Of a stretch of DNA of 64,000 nucleotides, positions 1 to 13,221 are shown piece by piece; positions within the stretch are counted from its first letter, which is position 1, and every line of letters begins with the position of its first letter. The DNA comes from Endocalyx cinctus. Its lineage: Eukaryota; Ascomycota; Sordariomycetes; Amphisphaeriales; Apiosporaceae. Location of the stretch: NCBI GenBank assembly GCA_001600455.1, contig BCKC01000012.1:682001-746000 (forward strand). The letters run 5' to 3'. The position numbers were made by a program, and so were the translations under genes. Below the pieces are notes generated by a model. That model made no database searches and had not been told where the DNA came from. It saw only the letters and a list, made by a program, of their open reading frames with translations.

Positions 1-396
1 ATGAACACTTATCCATCCTCTTCTTTTCTTCCTTGTTAATTGTTTTTCTTTTCGCAGACATATTATATACATCACATCACATTCATTCATTTCATCGTTT
101 CCATCCACTTGTCTATCTATCCTTAGTTGAAGGGAGATAACTATTACCCTATTTTCTCTGTCCGCGATACTTTCATATTGGTTCAAAGTCGAGTATAACC
201 GCTTCTTCTAGATATCTGTGAGTCAATTTACCATGAAGTCGATATGTTGATATACCCAAAACCATCGCATACTGCATATCATTTATTATTCAGTCTACTA
301 ACCTTCTTTCTTGTCCAGTTGATCTTGACTACTCTCATTCTGTTCATTCAGGCGCATTAATTTATTAACACTGCGATCGATTGAGGGCCTGTCGCA
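1..396. other. Upstream region of the HIT-finger gene
   Basis: No gene recognised. The stretch is pyrimidine-rich on the plus strand and probably holds the promoter and 5' leader of the downstream zinc-finger gene. No convincing TATA box or binding motif could be picked out by eye. Confidence 0.5.
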
Positions 397-1105
397 ATGG
401 CTAGCACTAGACCATCGTGTCTCGTCTGTCAGACTGCAGAGGGAAAATATAAGTGTCCTCGATGCAGTGAATATACGTGAGTGTAGCACTAACATCAATT
501 TTCACCATTCGCACCTTCGAAATTTTATTAACGTCAGTATCAATAGCTGCTCTGTTGCCTGCTCTCGGGAACATCGAGACAATCATCCACCTATAGAATC
601 ACCACCTGCCCAGGTATCTCAGGCGGACAAAGGACTCAGCTCCGCTGCATCTACATCGCAGGTTCCAGCAGAGAACAATTCATCTGAACCAGGCTCCGTC
701 AGATTGTCGTCGATAGCCGATATGCCTGAATATCAAACTCTCATCAAGAAGTACCCGAACCTCACAGATCAGCTTTTGATGATCGCAGCTGCCACCGATC
801 CTCCCAAAGCCAGCGGTACTAATGTGAATGGGACCAACTCCTCTTCGTCTCAGCACAAATCTAAGCAACCTTGGACTAGAGATGTCGGTATGGAGAACGG
901 AAGAAAGATGCTGCAGAAGATCGTATCTTCCCCTACCATAAACGGCCAAGCCCTGGCTGAGTTCATCGCGCTGGATCGTGTCTTCAAGGAACGCCTCGAA
1001 TCGGAAGAGAGAGAGGATCAGGCTCGACGTCGACACGCCCAAGAGGATGCCGAGGCTATCAGCCGTCTGTTACGTCAGGAGCGTAAAGCTGACAAATTCA
1101 CCTGA
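397..1105 (+). CDS. HIT-type zinc-finger protein (2 exons)
   Basis: Exons 397-476 and 538-1105 give 215 aa. The 61-bp intron begins GTGAGTG and ends GTCAG and falls inside the zinc finger, joining a split Thr codon. The N-terminus has the zf-HIT spacing: C8, C11, C20, C23, C31, C35, H39 and a final ligand that appears to be H43 in place of the usual Cys. The rest is a low-complexity linker (about 45-90) and a charged, Arg/Glu-rich C-terminal helix. Proteins with this finger (yeast Hit1, human ZNHIT3) take part in box C/D snoRNP assembly; other HIT fingers act in chromatin remodelling, so the exact role here is inferred. It is convergent with the PUF gene. The start is the first ATG before the finger. 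A longer frame starting at 467 reads the intron and is not the correct 5' end. Confidence 0.85.
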
Positions 1106-3166
1106 ACGAACCGTTAAGCTCGATTACTAGACAGGACATACTAAGTCTAGTTTGAGTGTTACGTCGAAGTCAGACTTTACCCAATACCTGTTCCATACTC
1201 GCCCACCTATCGACAACGAAGATACTATATATTACCAATAGGTCACTGGCTAAACTATGCCACACCAAATTAATCGTCGAGTGCCTATCATATGATGTAT
1301 CTCTCGACATACATTCCTTTGCACGAATGGATTTCTATCTATATTCGACTATAACCATGGCCTGTAATACATGCACAAAGCATGCGAATTTTATTGCTCA
1401 CTTAATGCTATTGACCGCGCTGGACCCGGTGTATGCCTATGTTACATGGTATCCGCGGCAGTTACAAAAAACTGGAGGAGGAATTCTACTTTACTTGTGG
1501 TCTCTCTACTAAAGAGAGAATTGTTGACACATTTCGTCGAGAAATGTGTTTTATTTCAACAAGATTTGACGTGATGTAGGTCTGGATAACTCGAATACCT
1601 CAGACTGGCATTTCGGGATACGAAGAGAGAGAGAGAGAGAGAGAGATGGAGGGAGTAGGAAGATTGTCTATAAATTGTAGGAAGATTACCGTCGTGTAAA
1701 CTGTGATACCCAAATGTTAATTTAGCTGTTATGTTTCCTGTCTCCTGTCTACTACACATGTTTGTCACTCTCTGAACTTTGCCAGTATGGTATTATATAT
1801 AGTACCAAAACATAATACAAACACAACTCTAATTAATACCCCTATAATCAATCACAATACCGAATAAAAAAGCAAGTATTCAATCCTTATTTTGTCACAT
1901 GAATCCTTTTCTTCTATGAAGAGGGCTACCTGATTTGTAAGATGTTTCAAGGGATTAACCCGACTAGCAAGTTTTTTTTCTATTTTATCGTTCTTTCCTC
2001 TACTGCTTATCTCCTTTACTTTCTTTGGCAAGAACGTAACACCCGTCTTTCCGTCTCCAGTCACTCTCCTGCCTCTTCTAATCAAGGGGGAAAAATACAC
2101 AAGGTTATAGGGAGGGAAAAAAAATTAAAGAAGAAAAGGATATATAGCGGTTAGACTTCACAATCGAGGAACAATAAAAATAGAAGCATAATTTTCTAGA
2201 GAAAGAAGAGGTTTGTTTATAGGTAGTAAGCTAATGTCTTGCTTTATTTATCCTTCTAGCCTCTCTCCTACCCTTTCTCCTACCTCCCCCACTTCGTCTT
2301 CTGAAACGTGCCTCCGGTGGCCATGAAAAAGACTCCCTCCCCTCCTCGGATTCCCAAAACCGTATGTACTACTCCTTCGTACTTTTCCAGCACATCCTCC
2401 GCGGTCGCGACAGTCTTCGAAAACGGGTGATATGAGTATCCGAGGAAACATATCGTTCACTGTCCTTAAGTCAAGAGGTCTGAAATGAGGAGGGGGGTGC
2501 AGCGTGAAGAGGTCGACAAAGATAGAAAACCTCGTCAAAGAATTTGAGAGAAGACAAATGGTCGTATATTCATTCCATTGCCGTCATAGCAAAGTAACTT
2601 GGTATAGTAGGCGAAAAGAGCATACATGCCGTATAAAATAGTGTACCCCAATTGCTCGATGGATCATCCGTGCGAGAATATGGTTCAAGTAGAAACCCGA
2701 AAGATATAAATGGAAAGAGAGAAAAAAAAGAAAACGTATCTATTATACCAGTGCTAGTGAAAATCATCCAAATACACGGAAGAAGTTGCCTTAGATTACG
2801 GTGAGATACGCGTCTAAGACCAAATATGCCTAGCCATCAGCGTCTCGCCCGATAAAACCCAGTGGCGCAATGTATCGTGAATCATTGAGCTATTTAATAT
2901 ACAGAGCGGTCTTGTAATATGATAGGATGCCGCCGAGCCTCTATACTGGAAAAGGAAAAGAGGGGTTTGCGCAATCGATTCAGATACCAAGTCGTGCAAA
3001 TTTGATATCGTGATAAAAATCAAACTAGGAGGCACCATGAAAGTCGTCTATGGCATTCATTCATGGCGTCAGAAGGTTAATCCATTAAAAAAAACCATCC
3101 AACTCGAGATCCTTCGTGTCCGTTATCGTAGGTGTACAAGGGTCGGAAGATGACCAGATAAATTGT
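1106..3166. other. Convergent intergenic region
   Basis: About 2 kb between the 3' ends of the HIT-finger and PUF genes. It probably contains both 3' UTRs. Short open frames here have no recognisable family features and are AT-rich. A (GA)11 microsatellite lies at 1625-1646. No RNA gene was recognised. Confidence 0.6.
1625..1646 (+). repeat. (GA)11 microsatellite
   Basis: Uninterrupted GA dinucleotide run of 22 nt in the convergent intergenic space. Confidence 0.95.
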
Positions 3167-6100
3167 CTAGAAGAAGGAACCTTCGGCGTTGGCACCATTC
3201 ATGTTAGCGCCGGGGTAAGTAGCAAAGGTATTCATCCTGGGAGGCTGAGGAGGCGCGTTGCCGTTGGCCTGAACAGTTAGGCCTCCGTTGGTCGGGTACG
3301 CCATCTGATTGCGGTTTCCATTGACACCATTAGTGTACGTGTTGCCATTAGGAGTAAATGCTTGGTTAGACATAGCACGACCAGCGGCAACAGGGCGAAT
3401 TCCGATCTGACCTTGAGTCGGATCTGCCGGAGTTGTCTGTCCACTCGAGTTGCCACTGCGGCTTTGTTCAAACTGAGTAATCTTAGCCGACAACCGACGG
3501 CCGTAGGGGGTACCCTTGATGTTGGGAAGTATGGGACGGATCATCTCGACTAGCTTGAGCTTCAGTTGGAAGGATGAGTGTTCAAGCGCGGTCTGCACGA
3601 CATAATTTCCATACGAGTCACGCAACAATCGTTCAATCTCGCCAGGGATAACGAGCTCGCTCACCATCAACGTCTTGGACTCGTCCGAAGCACATCGGAG
3701 GCACTTCTCCATCACATTCGAACTGAACTTGTGGCGAGATAGTGAAACAACTTTGCCCTTAAACTTCTTAACAAGTGGTTCAGTGAAAGCAGGCTCGTTG
3801 AGGTCGATGATGTACTGAACAACGTAATTGCCGAAAGGATCTTGTACTAGGTCTGGCGCGTGCTCGGTGATCTGGCTGACGAGCCAGGATTTTTGAGGTC
3901 CCGAGGCATGGTCGATACACCGTTGGAGAACGCAGCAACCGTGACGGTGAGTGCCGACTTCGACACAATTGTATCCGACGGCGCTGAAAATGAACTCCGC
4001 ATCAGAAGAAACGAGCTTGTTAAGACATTTCTGGATGACATGGTTCCCATTGAGGTCTTGGATCAGGTGCACAACGTCGGTACGTAAAGCGTCGATGATG
4101 ATGTGGACATGGGTCGGAGTCGTGACAAACTCGATCATCTTCTGCAGAGCGCGCGTTCCGTGTTGGTTGAGTGCGATGCGTACCATGTCATGAGCAGCAT
4201 TCTGGATGAGGATCGTGCGTTCTTCGTCAGTGCAGTACTCTAAGAGCTTTTGGCATAAATAGTTCCCAAAAGGATCTGTCATGAGTTCAACAACGTGCTG
4301 GTTGGTCTCCAGCCAAATCATGTGTATTTCTTCAGGTTTCCGGTTTTCTAGTTGCTTCTGGAGGTAACGACAGCCATGCTGATCTTTGCAAAGGTCGTAG
4401 ATGGTACCGACTGCCTGCTCTAGAGGCATATTGGCATACTTGCTCATAGCTATTACAAATTAGTGAATACGATCACATCAAAGGACAAGGTTGGAGGAGG
4501 AGGACAAACCTTCGTTATCTTGAGCGCGACGCTGTTGCATGACTCGCTGCTGAGAATCTCGGGGCGCAATATTCTGCTGCTGCTGGTAGACTGCGCCATA
4601 ACCAGTGTAACCTTGGGGAGGATATCCGTTGAGATGGTTCATGTTCTGCATACCCATACCAAGCATGCCCATATTGTAGCCATTTCCATTCGGGCTGTTT
4701 TGGTTGTAACCTCCGTAATAGTTCTGATACGGGCCAAGACCGGCGGGAGATGTGGCCGAGTTAGCACTGGCGGATCCCGGAGACTGGACGGGAGGCTGGC
4801 TAGATGCGATTGGACCAAAAGCAGGTGCATTGGCCTGTAAAGTTGACTGAATAGAAGGGAAGGCTCCGGCTTGGCTGGCTGCGGCAATATGACTGTCGGA
4901 TGACAATTCTCTGCTATGACGCTTCATAGCACCGGGAGGAATGCGACCGATGCTAGCATTATGATTATGGAAATGCTGCTGCGCATGGGCGTTAGCGTTC
5001 GACGAAGGAGTTGCCGCACCACTGGCCATTTCCTTGGCTGTAGGTATATTGTTGGTAGAGAAAGATGTCTGCAATTTGGGAGGAGTGGATAAAACCTGAG
5101 TGGATGATGGTGACATGGTTGTAGTAGTAACAGGGTCAGAAGACGACTCTCTGAAGTTGTGTAAATTGTTCAAATCAAGGGAGTGACGAAACGGGCGATT
5201 TCCAATGGTACTGCTTTCACCAGAGGAAGAGCCATTCTGGGAGGTACCTATGATATCGGAACCCATGGTAAGAGTAGATAGGCTTTGCTGAGGTCGGTGA
5301 CGAGATATATTACCCCAGCCGTTGGTGGGAGTAGTTTCACCACTGGCGTGTTGAGAGGCAAGATCAACTGCTGCAGCAGAAGCAGACAACTGGAAACGAG
5401 TAAAATGTTAGTTATCTTATAATTGACAAAAACCAAGAGGATATGTATCTGTGCGATACGATAAACAAAGAGTATAGAGATGATTAGGGAAAGAAAAGAT
5501 GCAGATGATTGTGTTTGTATACGCGAAGGTGCGCGGTTACAAACTTAAATACTATTTTGAGGGGGGAATATTAATGTGCAAAGGTAGCTTCGCATATAAA
5601 TTGAGGAAAATGAGAGTGGAAGAATGGAAGAATGGAAACGTGAATATTAATGATAGTAATAGAAGGTACGAGATTTCACATTCCCAAAGGAGTGATTGGG
5701 GTTCTAATCTAGGCAAGAACCCAAGTAAATAGGTCACTGTCGGATAGAAGAAATTGAAGGTAGAAAGAATGATTCTGCCCCCCTTAGATGTTGCTTTGTG
5801 TTTGTATGGGCATGGTTTGATGGCGAGAACCAATTGACTTGCAGGCGCATTCGAGATCAAGGAATTCTTATCTCTAGCCACAAATTGATTGAAACAAATT
5901 GCACTCGGGCAGCGCATATCCATCCTATTACGAAGGAGAGAGACAGAGAGAGAGAAAAAAAAAAGAAATAGGATAAATATGTTCAAGAAGTCACTTACCC
6001 TGTTAGGGTTACCCTTCTGAGAATAGAGCTGAGGAAAATGATCGTCACCCGTATCAATACCAGCAAAAGTTTTTGTTTCCATAGAGCCAATGTCGTCGTC

Positions 6101-7856
6101 CTTAAATAAGAAGGCAGTGCTATTGGTCTGGTCTAAATTCTCGTAGGGATGAGGACGACGAGTAACTGGCATAGAATACCGATTTAGACTACGAGATACT
6201 CAAGTTAGTACAGAAAGCTAATATCATTCAGTCCTTGAATGATCTTCAATGATCAAAGAAAAAAAGAGAGGGGAGAAATGAGCACTATGTTAGAAGATTT
6301 AGGGGAATAAATAGATACAATATCTAATTATGCCATATATCTGAGGGCAGGAAGGAATGGTTTCTATGGAAGAAGTACACTGGTACAAAAAGTACTAACA
6401 ATAAAATATTATATGAATGGGAAAGGACGAAACAAACGCACAACAATAGTAATGGAATAATAATAATGGAATAATCATTAGGGCAAATGGAAAAACCCGT
6501 GGGCTTTTGTGAATGGACGAAGGCCAAATAATGATTATACCAAATCAAACCGGACTAATCACTCGACTATCAATGGTATTTCAACCAAATTTCGGTTCCA
6601 TAATGCATATACCATTATGAAAAAGCCCACCCCTTCTCACTCGAGTCTGAGGGGTTCGAGGCCATCTTCTTCCAAACTAGAAGAAAGTACCAAAAATCTA
6701 TCGTATTTTTGGGCAGTACTGCCGCAATGTGAGAGGAGGAAAACATCGATTGCTTATCTTCCATTTTAAACCAAAACATGGAAAGAAGCGGGCGAACATA
6801 ACAAATATCATACGGAAGAAACACTCCAGGAAAGCGGGTAAAGAATCAACAACACATTGGACTTACGCATTCGTGGATCGATGGCTGGTCGGATCTTGAC
6901 GCAAGGCTTCCTCTTTCTCGTCTTCGTCACTGTTTCTTCGAGACCCAGGAACTGAGCGGAATGGCATTTGATCATCATAAAATCGGGATGTAAGGACAGC
7001 GGACTGCGGGGACGTGAGCTGCGAGCCTGACCTCGCAGGTCGAGTAGCAAGACCTGGAGGGGATACGAGACTAGACATCGAATATCTGTTGGGACGAGAA
7101 AACATTGTGGGAAATCCAGCACTAGTCTCCCGATATTCTGGCGGAGTCGTGGGTTCAGATTGGTGTCCCGTCAACATCATGTTATTACTTCCTCTTCCTA
7201 TATCCTCTTGCATTTGAGCAATATCAAAGGCGTCTTTTCGCTGTTGTTGATCTAATTTATACATTTCCGCCTCAAAGCGTCGTTTCTGCTCGCGAAGCCT
7301 CTCGTACTCGAGTTTTTTCTTCTCTAGCTATAAATATGTCGTTAGTACCAAATAGCTCCCAATCCTCTGTGGTATAATTAAAGCAGCGCGTTTTGCTTTT
7401 AAGCTGCGCGGGTATCTGCGGCTTCAAAGGCTTACTCCCTCCTACAAGCGCAAGATTGGCTTTGGGCGGGATATGAGCAAGTCTTACCAATTGAACTTTG
7501 TACTGTATCAGATTAACCGTCAGTCGCTAATTTCATAGTACGGAATTGTCGAGCCACAAATCAGATGGCAGACAGAAATTATCCCGTCTCATCAAAATGT
7601 GAACCTTATTTGGATGAATGACAAGGAAACTCACGGCAGCAGCATATTCTTGAGGTTCTGGCATTCTCTGTGTAGCTATGGTGGACAGTGTTGGTACACG
7701 CCCCGAATCGGTAGTAAATCGACGGGGCAAGGTAGATCGAGGATCTTGGGGGACAGGCTGGGGCATAGGTCTGCCCGCCCTTTGAGGTGAGACAAGCGAA
7801 TTCATCGGCGCTTCGTTTCTCGGGGATTGCTGGGAACGAAAGAGGTAATCGTCCAT
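3167..7856 (-). CDS. PUF4: Pumilio/PUF-family RNA-binding protein, Puf4-like (6 exons)
   Basis: Exons on the minus strand: 7856-7635, 7502-7488, 7327-6867, 6188-5999, 5389-4510 and 4449-3167; all phases close, giving 1016 aa. An in-frame TAA lies 21 nt upstream of the ATG, supporting this start. Residues about 70-130 are a Lys/Glu/Arg-rich coiled coil; the middle is Ser/Asn/Gln-rich and likely disordered. The last exon (from about residue 590) holds a complete PUM-HD with eight repeats, including the signatures DQHGCRYLQKQL, DPFGNYLCQKLL, NQHGTRALQKMI, DLNGNHVIQKCL, HRHGCCVLQRCI, DPFGNYVVQYII, HKFSSNVMEKCL and DSYGNYVVQTAL. The repeat order and wording resemble yeast Puf4. PUF proteins bind UGUA-containing 3' UTRs and promote deadenylation or repression. 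Odd points are a 15-nt exon encoding YKVQL and introns of 678 and 609 bp, very long for a filamentous fungus. A 5' untranslated exon may exist upstream. Confidence 0.9.
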
Positions 7857-10800
7857 TTCTTGGATTTCTTGTTGTTACAATGCTCGAAGCTTTCGTACAG
7901 GTCGAATTGGCAATCGCCAATTTCTATAGACTACAACTGTTCTCGAGATGATTAGTTTTGACTTGTCAGGAAGAAATGTATAAAACCCATTTTTGTTTCT
8001 CCTTCTTTTCTAATCCATTCTTCTTATTTAGGCGCAAATAACAATTAAGAAGAGGAATAAGATAAAGAAAATGAAAATTTTGAAAATTGGGTTTTGATTT
8101 GTGTTGCCTTCGCGCGACTTTTCTTTCGCTACTCGAGCGCACTGGTTGATGATGTTTCAAAGGGGGGAGGGGGGTTGGGTTGATTTTTGGGGGGCCTTTC
8201 GTCCCTTGTTGATAGAGACAGACAGATAGGGATTAGATTAATTAAAAACTCACCTTTATAAAGGTAAACAATTATATCACAAGATGCGAATGCTGCCCTG
8301 GAGAGCCAGGAGCGGCAGCGCTAGAAAAGAAAGAGAAAAGAAAGAGAAAAGAAAGAGTACAAAAAGTTGGTAGACGAAAGAATAAAAAAAAATCAAAATT
8401 CAAAAATCACAAAAGATCAAAAGAGCGTGGAGTTGTGCGAAAGTGAAGTACATAAAGGTAGGCCATGGTCACGGTAAGAGAGAACGAACGGATGGATGTA
8501 ATGTTTCAATTCTTAATTCTTCCAGTAGCGTTAGAGTACCAGGCTAGCCAGGTTCCCCCCTAGTAGTACCTATACCTATACCCAGACTAGTGTAGTAGTA
8601 TATGGCTACCTGTACTTGTAGTATATAGGTATCAAGTTACTATCAACTAAGCCATAAACCCACCTAAGCCAACCCAATAACCCCCGATGGACAAGGAAGT
8701 TTTTACTTACGCTATACCAGTCTTAGCAAAGAGAGATGCGTTAAGGGACCCTTGTTCCACCGAACCTTGCCAGTGCCTCCGTGCTTTCGTACCTACCCTA
8801 GATACATACAAACTACATGGGTGAAATACTGGGGATTTAGGTATTCTACTTAGTATCCGGCACACATTATGATAGCCATGGTAACACGGCCTACCTATTT
8901 AGGGGAGAGGGGAGATAAAATGCCCCTCATAATCCCATTTAATTGATAATAAAGGAATAGATATATATACGTATGTTCATATGTTTTTTTTTCTTATATT
9001 ACTGGAAATTTTCTTGATTGATCAATATATGAAACGTATCTCAACTTGTATATTGTATTGAATACTTGGTAGTAGTAGCTTAATAAACATGCGTGTCTGT
9101 GTATGCGCTGGTGCATGTATGTACCTAGTACCTACTTAGTATGTCAGAGAAGTACGTATTACCTGGAGGGTCCTATCTCTCTCTGTCTCTCTGTCTCTCT
9201 GTCTCTCTGTTTTATTATGATTATGATTATTATTATTATACACGCACACACACAACAACAACAACGAAAAAAAAGAGGAAAAAAAAACAGAGAGGTACTC
9301 GATAGTATTACATTCATTCGTTGCTCGGGCTGTTCGATCTCCCACACTACCTATAAGCAAATGGGCAATTTATTTACTTCCCTACTTAAGTAGCTAGGCA
9401 CATACGTAAATACGTAGAGAGTGGCACTGGTTTTTCGGAGTTTAATAAGACTGTTTAATAATTTCTCAAGTACGTGTACTTTGTAAATACTTAGGTAGGT
9501 TAGTGGCACCAAATTTAAGATGCTGATATTTTTCCCTTTTTTATCGTCTAGGTACTTCCTGGGGAACAATTCATCCAATTCAAGGGGAAATTTTTTCTTA
9601 TTTTATCGAGTAGGGAATATATCAGTATTCAAGTTCTCTTCAATAATACTAATGAGATTCATACTAATCACTAGTTATTAGATCTCATAATCTATAAATA
9701 CCTTTTTATACATCGCCATTCGATGCCTGACATTTGTCCCGAGCATCTATTAGTTGTACAAAGGGATTAAATGCACGTATATGTATACATCTACTACTAT
9801 CAATCTCCACAACGTTACTATCCTGTTATTGTTATGTTCAGTACCCTATATGTTCCAGGATATAACCTTGAACCCAGAACTTATTGGTACTCCATAGCGC
9901 TTAAAGGCTGTATCGATCGGTTACAAATTGAAGGAGAAAGAAAAAAAGGCCTGAGGCAAGAGAGAGGCAAGAGAGCGGTGAGCGAAACCCAGCAGCACAA
10001 TGTTTTAAACTTCCTATTAGTGCGGGGAGTAGCCGAGCTCGCATAGTTGGTATGTAAAACTTACCCTACGTAACTCAAGTTGATAGAACGTTCCAAGTAT
10101 TGTTTATTATTATAACATTAAGCAGGTAAAGCAAGGAGCCGAGATGGAAATAAGCCCATCAATAGGATAAGTCTGGTTCATTGATTTCTGCTTGATCTCA
10201 ACCCCGAATTATACGATTCAAGACGATCTCGTGTACACTGTAACATATTGGCAAACTTTCCTCCTCTCTTTTCGGCTCGACATCTAGTATAAAATAAAAT
10301 CTCCACACTCAACCATGCAGATGCACGAATGAGGAGGGTGCGGTACGTCGAAACTTGTGGCGACGCAGTCTTCTCATAGGCTACCGACCCTTCATCCTGG
10401 AACAGCAACTATATCGACGGCGCCTAAGGCTAACTACGAACTAACTAACTACTTAAGAAGCAATGGTATTTATCCGGTAATTCAAATGAGATATGTTTGT
10501 ATATGAACATGACAACGTTTACAGCAAACGCCTAGAAGTATTATATACATACATAAAGGTTACACACCTCTTGCAATTACGTTCGTAATCAACCCTTCTC
10601 TCTCTTACTCTCTCTTTTCCTTCCCTCCGCTCGAAAAGGGGAAAAAAACAAAAAAAAAAAAAATCAAAATCAAAATCCTATAACATACGATACTGTATAC
10701 CAAATATGCGAAGATACTGTCCCGGATTGCACGACATGATCTGGATTAAGGAGGTAGCGACCTAGACAGTTATCACTCAGGAGACGTGTATGCCTATTGC

Positions 10801-13221
10801 TCGCTCAGTAGGCATCACCTATACGTTATCTCACCTTTGTCATGCAGATGCAGGATACGTCAGAAATTTCATCCGCAAGGCCAACTCAAGGACGTTCCGT
10901 TGTCAAGACTTTAGGGCTTTCAACTTAGGCCTAACTATCGCTAATTGACATGTCTACATCGCTGGGCATAGTTTTTTTTTTCTCCCTCTCTTTTTACTGC
11001 TTGTTAAGAACTAACTTAGATACACGGTCACCAGCAGTCACTTAGCGACTACACCGTCAGCCCGTTAAGCTCTAAAACTCTACTTTTAGTTACATTTGCA
11101 CGGCTTCAAAATACCGCCTATTCGGATAATCATAATCTTCTAGTGCCTTCTCGAATATCTAATCGATATCATCGAAACGCTATGTTGATAATAGTGTTAA
11201 TTAGTGAAGGCCATTGTGAAATAGAGTGCTCTCAGATTTGGTATCATTCAATCCGATGGCTTAGAAATACTGCCCGTGGAGATAAACCCCCCTTGTCCAG
11301 CTCACCGACTTTTACCTTAATTATTTTCCTAGACTGCCAGGTGAAGAAGTGCAATAATACGTTAGCATCTTGTCCCTGGATACTAAATCGAGAAGCCGCA
11401 TCGTCATAATCTGCGGCTCGCACATTTTCTTGAGATCAATGCCAACCTATACGTACCAACCTACGTATTTACGTGTCTATCCAGGTCCACAGTAAACAAG
11501 TAAGACCTGCATCATCACGTACCCAATAACGACTAAGATCTCGGTGCGTAATTATCTGTGCATCATTCCCCATTTCCCACATAAAACAGACGGGGTCACG
11601 ATACTTGGCAATCGACTGAGGTCTAGACTAGGAAATGTGGTTACGATTCTACCGTGATTAGAGTATTTGTTTGTTACCACTTCAGTCGTACTCGTCGTTA
11701 TGTAGCCCTAAAGGGTGCACGCTGCCTTTGGACAGTGCTCACGGTAAGACTCTTTGGGTAGGGACATTGGCGATCTTGATCATCTAAAATAATGCCTCTT
11801 CTCTTCTTGACCCTGACAGCCTCTGCCTGACCGAGGAGGGGAGAGTAACGCTAGTGCAGAGATTACACATATTTTTAGTGTAGGCGATGGAATCGATCAA
11901 CATGGGCCGTGTCTGCCAGCCCACCTTAGCTCCATGTCTTTGGCTGAACATTGACATTACAACCCCTCATTATTATCAGTGGCAATTAATTAGAAGATCA
12001 TGACATAGAACGAGTGCAGTGTGAAAGCGGCTGCATAATCTCTCGACTTTTCCCTTCCTTTTCCTCTCCGTCTCCCTGTTTCTCTTACCTTCTCTCAACG
12101 AAATTAAGTGAAGTGCATAAAAACCTGCGGCGTAAGGTAATTAATTATCAGCTATTCTAGGATCGAAGATCTGCCAACACAGCAGGAGTCTCCTGCAGAA
12201 TCACAGCAAACTCGTACATGACATTACATTGGAAGCTGCATACCCTTTTTTTTCCCTTTCTCTATCTAGTGGTACCCAAGGTCGAGGGGGGTTACATCGT
12301 GAGAGGAGGGGCACGACGCAAAGACAATGGAGGGGTAGAGAGGGGCACGAAAATGATCAAACAAATGGCTTGGCTGGGCTTGAAAAACAATTCCACTACG
12401 GATAAATTAATTACAGATAGCCCTGGAGGCTTCGGATTACAAACGAAGGCATTACATAAAAAAGTAGTGTGATTACGATTATTGGAGAATACGATCCTAT
12501 TATTCTTGTATTAGTCACGAATAGGTTGTTTGTTCTTTGAGGATGTGAGACATCCATGGATATTCATCTACCGATCCACCAGGTACATTTCGTCGACTTT
12601 CTCATGAAATCAAAGGAACGGAGAGTAAGCACGGATAGAATGTCGTGCCAGAAGTGCCACGTTCTAATCATCTAAAATCCCCTATATACTACTCCCCTAA
12701 AATCTAACGAGATACGCAACGCAAAAAGAAATACATACCTAAATACCTAGGTAAATTATCTCATTTAATATACTAAGTAGTCAACTCTTAGAGTTTTCGG
12801 GATTTATTTAGGCGAAGTAATAGCCATAGTTTTATAAGCTGATGTTAACAAACTTATTCACCAAGTCTTATCTAATTACTGACATGTAGTGAACACCGTT
12901 AGGGCACGCCATACCTGTATTGTAGCGCTACAGGACACTAGATGGTAAGGACTTTACTTATGTAAAGATTCCTTATCCAAGCGCAACAATAGTACTGTAT
13001 TCCAAAAAGGTCCACTAAATAAGCTTATCGATAACTGATTAGCATTTTCAGCCTCTTCTAGAGCTTCTTCGCACTTGCTGTGATTTACTTTGGTGGGGTA
13101 CAATGTCAAAAAGTTTATATGATCAAACAGTCATTTTTTTTTACTAACTTCTTTTTTTTTCTACAAGTTCATCAGCTTTTCTTTTTACAGATCAGCCATA
13201 CCATGATCTCTAATCGAAAAT
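7857..13221. other. Gene-poor intergenic region, 5.4 kb
   Basis: Lies between the divergent PUF and RPC2 starts. No frame in it has recognisable domains or convincing exon structure. The PUF-proximal part may carry a long 5' UTR: on the minus strand a CTAAT branch-like site is followed by TATAG near 7924, a plausible 5' UTR intron end. Elsewhere there are short simple repeats (9176-9211 and the following ATT-rich run), AC runs, poly-A/T tracts and many TAGGTA/TACCTA words typical of intergenic DNA in these fungi. No tRNA or rRNA was recognised. Confidence 0.55.
9176..9211 (+). repeat. TCTCTCTG octamer tandem repeat
   Basis: About four head-to-tail copies of an eight-base CT-rich unit, followed directly by an ATT/ATG-rich trinucleotide run and a CA run to about 9260. 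It is a compound microsatellite in the gene-poor stretch. Confidence 0.9.

Noticed and set aside
467..537. Start of the HIT-finger protein at 467
   Set aside because: This part is intronic; the real start at 397 plus splicing at 476/538 yields an intact zinc finger.
1156..1512. 118-codon frame downstream of the HIT-finger gene
   Set aside because: Lies where the 3' UTR is expected, has low-quality composition and no family features.
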